From contig CAMVJF010000138.1 in the NCBI GenBank assembly GCA_947167725.1, forward strand, positions 1 through 5,059: 5,059 nt of DNA. Direction: 5' to 3'. The translations under genes were made by a program, and so were the position numbers. Position 1 is the stretch's first letter; every line of letters starts with the position of its first letter. The DNA comes from an uncultured Clostridia bacterium. GTDB taxonomy: Bacteria > Bacillota > Clostridia > Oscillospirales > Oscillospiraceae. Below the pieces are notes generated by a model. It worked only from the letters and a program-made list of their open reading frames with translations, was not told the DNA's origin and made no database searches. Below, one piece after another: positions 1 to 5,004 of this stretch.

Positions 1-256
1 TCGAGCCGTCCGCACCGCAGACGGGGAAGGCCACCGCGACGCCGCGCGCGCGAAGCGTCTCGTATAGCGCGGAGAGCTCGCACTCGCCGCCCGCGGCGGC
101 GTAGCCGAGCACGCGTGTCGCCCCCGCCAGCTCGGGCAGGGCGGCGAGCAGGCGGCAGATCTCCGCGCCTGCCGCGGCGCGCTCCCGCGCGCTCAGCGCG
201 CCGCGCCGCGCGAGGGCTTCGCGGCGCAGCGCCTGCTTCCGAAGGATGTTGTCCAT
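1..256 (-). CDS. 5-formyltetrahydrofolate cyclo-ligase (MTHFS), N-terminal part, cut by window edge
   Basis: The enzyme uses ATP to convert 5-formyltetrahydrofolate to 5,10-methenyltetrahydrofolate in the cytoplasm, returning stored folate to one-carbon metabolism. Reading the minus strand from ATG at 256-254 gives 85 codons with no stop before the window edge. The pattern fits the family's N-terminal half: a basic start (DNILRKQALRREALARR), then ALSARER, a helix ending in LLAALPEL, a strand leading to GY52, E58 five residues after the tyrosine, and a strand ending AVAFPVCGADG at about 74-84. Family members are usually about 180-200 residues, so somewhat under half is present. A GGGAGG ribosome site (262-267) lies 5 bases from the ATG. 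It is divergent from the glycerol-1-phosphate dehydrogenase gene and shares its control region. The family call rests on pattern recognition of the N-terminal half only; the ATP-binding C-terminal part is outside the window. Confidence 0.82.
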   Translation of the reverse strand, partial: MDNILRKQALRREALARRGALSARERAAAGAEICRLLAALPELAGATRVLGYAAAGGECELSALYETLRARGVAVAFPVCGADGS

Positions 257-286
257 GGCGGCCTCCCGTCTTTGTTTTCTGCGCCC

Positions 287-316
287 AGCATACCACAGCG
301 CAGGGCTCGCTGCCAA
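287..316 (-). promoter_or_regulatory. Sigma-70-type promoter for the folate cyclo-ligase gene
   Basis: Read on the minus strand, a -35 box TTGGCA (311-316; 5 of 6 consensus bases) and a -10 box TATGCT (287-292; 4 of 6) are separated by 18 bp. Transcription would begin around 280, leaving a short leader of roughly 25 bases before the ATG at 256. The -10 hexamer and its flanks are identical to those of the divergent promoter at 328-356. Confidence 0.6.
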
Positions 317-327
317 GCGCTTTTTGC

Positions 328-356
328 TTGACTATTCGGGCGCGAAAAGGTATGCT
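328..356 (+). promoter_or_regulatory. Sigma-70-type promoter for the glycerol-1-phosphate dehydrogenase gene
   Basis: A -35 box TTGACT (328-333; 5 of 6 consensus bases) and a -10 box TATGCT (351-356; 4 of 6) are separated by the optimal 17 bp. The expected transcription start is near 363, giving a leader of about 42 bases. This placement shows that the reading frame open upstream of 405 is not translated, because the promoter and ribosome site lie inside it. Confidence 0.7.
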
Positions 357-390
357 GGAAACAGGCAGATCGATCCATTTCAACATACAC

Positions 391-395
391 GGAGG
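391..395 (+). promoter_or_regulatory. Ribosome binding site that sets the dehydrogenase start
   Basis: GGAGG is followed by 9 bases and then ATG at 405. The earlier in-frame ATG codons at 246 and 255 lack a comparable site and lie upstream of the promoter, so 405 is the supported start. Confidence 0.8.
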
Positions 396-404
396 AAAGA
401 CAAG

Positions 405-1640
405 ATGATCCTTGACTGCAAGAAATATCTCGGCCCCTGCGCCTGCGGCCGCGACCATGAGCTGCGCACCAAGCTCGTCGTCTGCGAATACGGCGCGCTC
501 AAGAGCTTCGACAAGTACATGGCCGACTGCGGGCTGAGCGGCTTCCGCACCGTGATCTACGACACGAACACCTACAATCTCCCGACGATGACCCACGTCG
601 CCGCCGACCAGGAGATCGTGCTCGAGGCCAAGGGCCTGCACAGCGAGAAGGGCCTGATCGAGGAGTGCATGACCCGCTTCGTGCAGAAGCCCGACTACGT
701 CGTGGTCGTCGGCGGCGGCACGCTGATGGACTTCGGCCGCTACAGCGCCTGGAAGCTCGGCATCCCCTTCGTTGCCATCCCCACGATCGTCTCGTCCGAC
801 GGCTTTACCGCGGATATCTGCTCGATCATCATCGACGGACAGAAGAAGTCCATCCCCATGCAGGCCGCCGACGCGGTCATCTGCGACATGGATATCGTCG
901 CGGGCGCGCCGCGCTTCCTCACGATCGCGGGCGTGCAGGATATCATGGCCAAATACATCTCGATCGCGGACTGGAAGATCGCCCACCTCGTCTCGGGCGA
1001 GTACTTCTGCCAGCGCGTCTGCGACATGGCGCAGGAGGCGCTGGATATCATGGTGCGCTGCGCGCATGAGCTCGCAGAGGGGAAGGAGCCGGATTACGAG
1101 GCCATGGCTTACACGCAGATGCTCTCGGGTCTGACGATGCAGATCCTCTCCAACAGCCGCGCCGCCTCCGGCGCGGAGCACCTTGTGGCCCATCTCGTCG
1201 AGATGAAGCCGCGCGGATTTGAAAAGGCCCACGGCCTGCACGGCGAGTGCGTCGGCGTCGGCACGATCCTCTGCGCCGAGGCCTATCACAAGCTCGCCGC
1301 GCGCGAGTCGATCGAGGTCAAGCCCTTCGAGCCGATCGACGAGCAGTGGGTGCGCGACGTGTTCGGCCCCCTCGCGGACGGCATCCTCAAGGAAAACGAG
1401 AACGACGTGCTCAAAAGCTTCCCGCCCGAGAACATCAAGGCCCGCTGGCAGGAGATCCGCGAGATCATCGCCGCGATCCCGCCCGCCGAGGAGCTGGTCG
1501 CGCTCTATACGAAGATCGGCGCGAAGCACTCGCTCGAGGAGCTGGAGATCGACCCGGCCGTGAAGGACGAGTTCCTCGACATCTCCTCCGCCATCCGCAA
1601 CCGTCTCACCCTCGCGCGGATGACCCGTCTGATCAAGTAA
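405..1640 (+). CDS. Glycerol-1-phosphate dehydrogenase, EgsA/AraM type (iron-containing alcohol dehydrogenase superfamily)
   Basis: This 411-residue cytoplasmic enzyme probably interconverts dihydroxyacetone phosphate and sn-glycerol-1-phosphate with NAD(P)H. The nucleotide-binding strand and glycine turn are YVVVVGGGTLMDFGRY (about 98-113), followed by IPTIVSSDGFTAD (125-137), where AraM-type proteins carry a T-S/A-x-DG segment. Predicted metal ligands are D179 (AGVQD), H259 (SGAEHLVAH) and H279 (HGLHGE), in the spacing typical of metal-dependent members of this superfamily. Length is close to the roughly 400 residues of Bacillus AraM. In Bacillus, AraM product feeds PcrB to make heptaprenylglyceryl phosphate; no PcrB homologue is seen here. 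The gene has its own promoter and a strong terminator, so it looks monocistronic. It diverges from the folate cyclo-ligase gene. A related dehydrogenase with another polyol substrate cannot be excluded; superfamily membership is near certain. Confidence 0.86.
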   Translation: MILDCKKYLGPCACGRDHELRTKLVVCEYGALKSFDKYMADCGLSGFRTVIYDTNTYNLPTMTHVAADQEIVLEAKGLHSEKGLIEECMTRFVQKPDYVVVVGGGTLMDFGRYSAWKLGIPFVAIPTIVSSDGFTADICSIIIDGQKKSIPMQAADAVICDMDIVAGAPRFLTIAGVQDIMAKYISIADWKIAHLVSGEYFCQRVCDMAQEALDIMVRCAHELAEGKEPDYEAMAYTQMLSGLTMQILSNSRAASGAEHLVAHLVEMKPRGFEKAHGLHGECVGVGTILCAEAYHKLAARESIEVKPFEPIDEQWVRDVFGPLADGILKENENDVLKSFPPENIKARWQEIREIIAAIPPAEELVALYTKIGAKHSLEELEIDPAVKDEFLDISSAIRNRLTLARMTRLIK

Positions 1641-1647
1641 GGCGGAC

Positions 1648-1688
1648 AAAAAGCGTCCCCGGATCCTTCGATCCGGGGACGCTTTTTT
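1648..1688. terminator. Bidirectional intrinsic terminator between convergent genes
   Basis: A perfect 13-bp stem (1653-1665 with 1670-1682) closes a CTTC tetraloop. It is followed on the plus strand by six T (1683-1688) and preceded by five A (1648-1652), which become a U tract on the minus strand. It starts 7 bases after the dehydrogenase stop and ends 7 bases from the end of the zinc-ribbon gene, so it can serve both converging transcripts. Confidence 0.93.
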
Positions 1689-1695
1689 CATCCGG

Positions 1696-1929
1696 TCAGC
1701 TCGTCCTGTCGAGCCATTCGCGCACCTTCTCGGACGCTACGCCGAGACCCGAGGAGATAAAGGCGGTGAGCTCGTTGTAGTTCAGAGACTTGATGCGTTC
1801 ATAGTTCTTGACGCCGGGCTTGACGTCGTTGCTGCGGCCTTCGATATAGCCGCATTCATAGCACATAAACGCGCTGTATTTCCGATGGCTGTCAAGCGTC
1901 ATTTCGCTTCCGCAGCGGGGACATTTCAT
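1696..1929 (-). CDS. Small zinc-ribbon protein of unknown function
   Basis: A 77-residue protein with two CxxC knuckles, C3-P-R-C6 at the extreme N terminus and C23-Y-E-C26-G-Y, separated by 16 residues. This is the classic arrangement of a zinc ribbon holding one zinc ion. Residues 41-75 contain two probable short helices (NYERIKSLNYNELTAFISS and SEKVREWLDRT), with no membrane segment or signal peptide, so it is probably cytoplasmic. I do not recognise a specific family. Small zinc ribbons can bind nucleic acids or proteins, but nothing here chooses between these. The ATG at 1929 is supported by GGGAGG (1938-1943) at 8 bases' distance. It lies 139 bp downstream of the PMT gene on the same strand and converges with the dehydrogenase gene across a shared terminator. 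Confidence 0.75.
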   Translation of the reverse strand: MKCPRCGSEMTLDSHRKYSAFMCYECGYIEGRSNDVKPGVKNYERIKSLNYNELTAFISSGLGVASEKVREWLDRTS

Positions 1930-1957
1930 TTTCGGGACCTCCCATCGAATGTCGGTG

Positions 1958-1986
1958 ATTCTATCCTATCCTTTTTTCGACAAAAA
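1958..1986 (-). promoter_or_regulatory. Weak candidate promoter for the zinc-ribbon gene
   Basis: In an AT-rich island of an otherwise GC-rich region, the minus strand reads TAGAAT (1958-1963; 5 of 6 match to the -10 consensus) with TTTTTG (1981-1986; a poor -35) 17 bp upstream. The -10 match and base composition support it; the -35 does not. It would let the small gene be expressed apart from the PMT gene. Confidence 0.3.
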
Positions 1987-2021
1987 TGCAAGAGCAAGAA
2001 GAGAGAAACGCGGCCGCGCGC

Positions 2022-2073
2022 TCTGACGGGAGAGCGGGGCGCCGACGACGGAGCGAACGCCGCTCCCGTCAGA
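2022..2073 (-). repeat. 11-bp inverted repeat over the PMT stop codon, possible weak terminator
   Basis: The arms at 2022-2032 and 2063-2073 are perfect reverse complements (TCTGACGGGAG / CTCCCGTCAGA), with a 30-base GC-rich loop that could pair further. The right arm contains the PMT stop codon (2069-2071). On the minus strand it is followed by a pyrimidine-rich stretch but no immediate T run. It may stabilise the 3' end or partially terminate the PMT transcript; this is uncertain. Confidence 0.4.
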
Positions 2074-3919
2074 ACGGCCAGGTGGGCAGCCAGCGATAGA
2101 GCAGCGAGGCGCGCTCGACATCCAGTTCCGCGCCCCAGAGGGCGGGATAGAAGAACACGAAGAGCAGCGCGGCGAGACCCGTGAAGGCGAGGATCAACCC
2201 GCGGCGGCGCGGGGCGTTCTCCCGCAGCAAGGCAAAGACATAGCCCAGCGCGAGCACGAGAAAGACCGAGCAGGGGAAATAGTGATACTCGAAGGTGACG
2301 CGGCTGACGAAGATCCAGGGCACGAGCTGCGCGAGATAGCCCAGCAGCAGGAACAGCGCCCGGCGGTCGCGCCGCGCGGCCGCGCAGTAAAGGAGCACCG
2401 CCAGCGAGAACAGACCGCCCCAGCAGAGCACGGGGTTGACGAAGGCGCCGAAGCTGGCGCGCGCGCTGCCGTTGTAGTCGAGATAGTAGAGGATCGGGCG
2501 GACGTCGAAGATCCACTGATACCAGCGCGAGGAATAGGGATGCGTGGCGTTCACTCCGCTGTGGTAGCGGAACATGTAGCGCTGGTTGTCGAGCACGATC
2601 CGGAGGTATTCGCGGCTGAAAAACATACCCCGCCCGGGGACGAGCCCGCGGCTGATCCCGTAGGGGAAATAGGAGACATAGTAGATCAGCGCGGGGACGA
2701 GCACGAAGAACACGAGGCAGAAGGCGACGTTGCGCCGGAAGGCCCGGCCGATCCTCCCGCCCTCCCGCGCGAAGCGGGAGAGCCAGTGCAGCGCCCAGAG
2801 CAGGCCGAGGCCCGCGCCGGCGTAGAGGCAGGTCCATTTGCTCGCCGCGCCGAGACCGAAGCAGAGGCCCGCGAGCGCCAGATCGAGCGGCCGGCCCTCG
2901 CTCACGGGCGGGGAGGTGCTCGCCCGGCCCGCCGGGAACAGCCATCGGAAAAGGAAATAGTACATCGCGAGCGTGAAGAACACGCCGTAGGTGTCGATCG
3001 TCGCGATGCGCGTCTGGTTGAAGTGCATGAAGTCCGCGGCGAGCAGCAGCGTGCAGCAGACCGGAACGAGCCCGCGGCCGAAGAGACGCCGCGCAAAGGC
3101 GTAGACGAGCGGCAGCATCAGCACGCCGAAGAGCGCGCCGGAAAAGCGCCAGCCGAAGGGCGTCATGCCGAAGAGCGAGATGCCGAGGCCGATGATCAGC
3201 TTGCCGAGCGGGGGATGGGTGATCTCGTAGGGCCAGACGCCGCGCAGGTGCTCGAGCGCCGTGCGCGCGTGGTAGATCTCGTCGAAATAGCTGGAGTTGA
3301 GAAAGGTGGAGCGCTCCGGCACGAGAGACTGCTCGTCGGTGAGCTCGTTCTCGCTGTCCCACGCGAGCGGCGTGCCGAGCGCGTCATAGAGACGGAGCTC
3401 CGCGAGCTCGGGGCTCCCCCAGGCCGTGAGACGCAGATAGCGCGCGCGGCCGGAGAGATCGACGCTGTGCCATTTCAGGAGCGCGACATAGTTCTGGTCG
3501 AGCGTCGCCGCCTCCCGCCAGTTCTCGCCGTCCTCGGAGAGCGAGAAGGTGAAGCCGCCCGTGCCGAGCACGGAACAGACCATCGCGCGGGAGAGCTCGT
3601 GATCGGCGTCGAGCGCGAGCGTGAGCTCCTCCCCCTCGGAAAAAACGCGGGAGGAGGCGGGCGCGGCGCGGTCCCCGAGATGGGAAAAGGCCGCGAAGGC
3701 ATAGAGCAGCGTCACGAGCAGGACGGCGGCCGATTCCAGCAGCCTGTCCCTTCCGCCCGTCTCCGGAGGGAGCGCCTCCTTCGGCCGACCGGTTTTTCCG
3801 CCCGCGGGAGCCGGACGGCGCTGCAGGGGCAGAAGGCAGCTTTGCAGCGGGGGAAGAAAGCAGAAGAAGCCCCCGATCAGCAGCAGGGTCAGGATGGGGA
3901 AAAGAGTGGTGATTTTCAT
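2069..3919 (-). CDS. GT39/PMT-type membrane glycosyltransferase (dolichyl-phosphate-mannose-protein mannosyltransferase family) with N-terminal discoidin-like domain
   Basis: This 616-residue integral membrane protein probably moves a sugar, classically mannose, from a polyprenyl-phosphate carrier to an acceptor on the outer face of the membrane. Hydrophobic segments lie at about 5-24 and 62-79. Residues 85-190 form a soluble, presumably extracellular beta-rich region resembling an F5/8 type C (discoidin) fold, for example FSLSEDGENWREA and RYLRLTAWGSPELAELRLYD. The core then follows: SSYFDEIYHA with the acidic pair D213-E214 expected at the active site, THPPLGK (234-240), QTRIATIDTY (302-311), GLGAASKWT (355-363) and several further hydrophobic helices. 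Toward the C terminus, PWIFVSRVTFEYHYFP (534-549) matches the PMT C-terminal membrane region. The start is supported by AGAGGA (3926-3931), 6 bases away. It follows the HAD gene by 69 bp on the same strand. The family is clear; the sugar and acceptor are not. Confidence 0.88.
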   Translation of the reverse strand: MKITTLFPILTLLLIGGFFCFLPPLQSCLLPLQRRPAPAGGKTGRPKEALPPETGGRDRLLESAAVLLVTLLYAFAAFSHLGDRAAPASSRVFSEGEELTLALDADHELSRAMVCSVLGTGGFTFSLSEDGENWREAATLDQNYVALLKWHSVDLSGRARYLRLTAWGSPELAELRLYDALGTPLAWDSENELTDEQSLVPERSTFLNSSYFDEIYHARTALEHLRGVWPYEITHPPLGKLIIGLGISLFGMTPFGWRFSGALFGVLMLPLVYAFARRLFGRGLVPVCCTLLLAADFMHFNQTRIATIDTYGVFFTLAMYYFLFRWLFPAGRASTSPPVSEGRPLDLALAGLCFGLGAASKWTCLYAGAGLGLLWALHWLSRFAREGGRIGRAFRRNVAFCLVFFVLVPALIYYVSYFPYGISRGLVPGRGMFFSREYLRIVLDNQRYMFRYHSGVNATHPYSSRWYQWIFDVRPILYYLDYNGSARASFGAFVNPVLCWGGLFSLAVLLYCAAARRDRRALFLLLGYLAQLVPWIFVSRVTFEYHYFPCSVFLVLALGYVFALLRENAPRRRGLILAFTGLAALLFVFFYPALWGAELDVERASLLYRWLPTWPF

Positions 3920-3943
3920 ATCAGGTCCTCTGTAGGGGAAATC

Positions 3944-3973
3944 GCACGCCCCGGCGGTTTCACCGGGGCGTGC
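3944..3973 (-). repeat. GC-rich hairpin between the phosphatase and PMT genes
   Basis: A perfect 11-bp stem (3944-3954 with 3963-3973) encloses an 8-base loop in the 69-bp gap. On the minus strand only three T follow it, within GCGATTTCCCC, so it is a poor intrinsic terminator. It could protect the upstream phosphatase message from 3' decay or reduce read-through into the PMT gene. The structure is seen; the function is inferred. Confidence 0.6.
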
Positions 3974-3988
3974 GGCCGGGAGGGCGGA

Positions 3989-4804
3989 TCAGCGGATGAT
4001 CTCGTGGAGCTCCTTGACGCTCGGGAGGATGTAGTCGGGCTGCCGCTCAGCGGCCGCGGCCATCTCCGGGCTCGTCTCGCCCGAGAGCACCAGCACGCTG
4101 ACCGCGCCGGCGTTCTGCGCCACGGCGATATCGGTATAGAGACGGTCGCCCACGCAGCAGATCTTCTCGTTGGGGATGCCGGTCATGGCGGAGATCACGT
4201 CCACCATGTTGCGGTTGGGCTTGCCGATATAGGTCGGCTCGCGGCCGGAGGAGGCCGTCAGCAGCGCGCAGATGCTCCCGCAGTCGGGCAGCACCTCGTC
4301 GGCGGGCATCGGGCAGACCCAGTCGGGATTCGCGGCGATGAACACCGCGCCGCGGCGCAGGAAGTGACACGCACGCTCGAGCTTTTCATACACAAGCTCG
4401 GTATCGAAGCCCTGCACGACCACGTCGACACGGTCGGCCTCCGTGTGGCCGAGCTCGTCGTTGACGAGCCGGATGCCGTAGCTTAAAAGCTCGCGGTGGA
4501 AGGCCCGCGTTCCGGCGATGTAGACGCTCGCGCCGGGGTGGTGCTGGTTGAGGTACATGCCGGTGGCCATGCCGGAGGTGAAGACGTTCTCCCGCTCGCA
4601 GGGAAAGCCCAGGCGGCGCAGGCGGTGGATATAGTCCTCGCCCGCGCGGGAGGAGTTGTTGGTCAGATAGATGTACCGCTTCCCCATGCGCGGGAAGTCG
4701 AACATCAGCTCGCGCGCGCCGTCGTACACCTCGTCGCCGAGATACAGGGTCCCGTCCATGTCAAAGAGGAAGAGCTCGCAGTTTTTCAGTTTGGTGTAGT
4801 CCAT
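3989..4804 (-). CDS. HAD-IIA phosphatase, NagD/AraL type
   Basis: A 271-residue cytoplasmic HAD-superfamily hydrolase, probably a phosphatase acting on a small sugar, polyol or nucleotide phosphate. Motif I is FDMDGTLYLGD, with nucleophile D15 and acid/base D17. Motif II is YLTNNSS with T48. The C2-type cap lies between motifs II and III, roughly 75-185. Motif III is YIGKPN with K195, and motif IV is VGDRLYTDIAVAQNAGA with D220 and D225 for magnesium. The later VLSGETS is typical of NagD-like proteins. Length matches the family, about 250-275. ATG at 4804 is preceded by CAGGAG (4811-4816) at 6 bases. It is the first gene of a likely unit with the PMT gene downstream. Family members include AraL, encoded next to AraM in Bacillus, and glycerol-phosphate or phosphoglycolate phosphatases. 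Substrate cannot be fixed from sequence; a glycerol phosphate is a reasonable guess from the neighbours. Confidence 0.9.
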   Translation of the reverse strand: MDYTKLKNCELFLFDMDGTLYLGDEVYDGARELMFDFPRMGKRYIYLTNNSSRAGEDYIHRLRRLGFPCERENVFTSGMATGMYLNQHHPGASVYIAGTRAFHRELLSYGIRLVNDELGHTEADRVDVVVQGFDTELVYEKLERACHFLRRGAVFIAANPDWVCPMPADEVLPDCGSICALLTASSGREPTYIGKPNRNMVDVISAMTGIPNEKICCVGDRLYTDIAVAQNAGAVSVLVLSGETSPEMAAAAERQPDYILPSVKELHEIIR

Positions 4805-4818
4805 ATTTTTCTCCTGAA

Positions 4819-4849
4819 TTTATAACATAATCGTATCGGGTATACTCAA
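4819..4849 (-). promoter_or_regulatory. Candidate promoter for the HAD phosphatase gene
   Basis: On the minus strand, TTGAGT (4844-4849; 4 of 6 to the -35 consensus) and TATAAA (4819-4824; 5 of 6 to the -10) are 19 bp apart; sliding the -10 by one base to TTATAA gives 18 bp. The spacing is longer than ideal and a start site would fall very close to the ribosome site, so the exact boxes are uncertain. The local AT-rich island between a GC-rich gene and a repeat element supports a promoter here. Confidence 0.4.
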
Positions 4850-4855
4850 CAGAAA

Positions 4856-4890
4856 AGTGTGGAGTGTGGAGTGTGGAGTGTGAAGAGTGG
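4856..4890 (+). repeat. Tandem 7-bp repeat, five units
   Basis: Three perfect AGTGTGG units (4856-4876) are followed by AGTGTGA (4877-4883) and AGAGTGG (4884-4890). The array forms the left arm of the larger element at 4856-4965. Perfect adjacent units suggest recent slippage, so copy number may vary between strains. Confidence 0.9.
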
Positions 4891-4965
4891 AGTTATGGTA
4901 TCGCTTCGCGATGATTATCATTGCGCCGCAGGCGCTCCGTAACTTCGCTCTCAACTCTTCACTCT
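4856..4965. mobile_element. 110-bp MITE-like palindromic element with heptad-repeat arms
   Basis: The left arm is the 7-bp tandem array ending in AGTTATGG (4891-4898). The right arm, read on the minus strand, is also built of heptads: AGAGTGA, AGAGTTG, AGAGCGA, then AGTTACGG (4937-4944). The inner 14 bases of the arms (4885-4898 and 4937-4950) pair with 3 mismatches. The core holds three small palindromes in a row: ATCGC-TTC-GCGAT (4900-4912), ATGAT-T-ATCAT (4911-4921) and GCGCC-GCA-GGCGC (4923-4935). There is no coding capacity and no clear target-site duplication. The layout resembles non-autonomous dispersed repeats, but only one copy is visible, so mobility is inference. It sits between the putative glycerol kinase gene and the phosphatase promoter. 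Confidence 0.6.
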
Positions 4966-5004
4966 AATGCAAGTATGCTGACGAAGACCGATACCGATAT
5001 TGAT

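Larger units (their letters stand above)
285..358. repeat. 10-bp inverted repeat framing the divergent promoters, possible operator
   Basis: CCAGCATACC at 285-294 is the exact reverse complement of GGTATGCTGG at 349-358. Each arm contains the -10 box of one of the two divergent promoters. Between them, CAAGC (314-318) and GCTTG (326-330) form a second, shorter dyad flanking a T-rich centre. The two dyads share a centre to within half a base (321.5 and 322). The symmetry is seen directly; a role as a regulator-binding site is inference, and the outer repeat may simply reflect two copies of the same extended -10 element. Confidence 0.55.

Noticed and set aside
246..404. N-terminal extension of the dehydrogenase frame to ATG 246
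   Set aside because: The promoter (328-356) and the GGAGG site (391-395) lie inside this stretch, it overlaps the start of the divergent gene, and the extension does not resemble the family's N terminus.
115..408. 97-codon plus-strand frame across the left edge
   Set aside because: It is antisense to the folate cyclo-ligase fragment and then crosses the divergent promoter; arginine-rich with no motif.
1926..3362. A 478-codon open frame on the minus strand overlapping the PMT gene in another frame
   Set aside because: It is a frame-shifted shadow of the PMT gene with arginine- and alanine-rich composition and no conserved motif; its end runs through the intergenic region into the zinc-ribbon start.
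2282..4486. A 734-codon open frame on the plus strand, opposite the PMT and phosphatase genes
   Set aside because: It lies antisense to two genes with clear family motifs, has no ribosome site at its start, and encodes a low-complexity protein dominated by R, E, A and G. Long antisense frames are expected in GC-rich DNA with strong third-position GC bias.
4496..4825. 109-codon plus-strand frame opposite the phosphatase N terminus
   Set aside because: Antisense to the conserved DMDGT and TNN motifs, with no ribosome site; a composition artefact.
4856..4965. CRISPR array
   Set aside because: The repeats are 7 bp, contiguous and without spacers, and the two arms are inverted rather than direct.
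4805..5004. tRNA or known riboswitch in the gap upstream of the phosphatase
   Set aside because: No cloverleaf, CCA end or recognisable riboswitch core could be found; the gap is accounted for by the promoter candidate and the repeat element, with about 39 bases (4966-5004) showing nothing identifiable.
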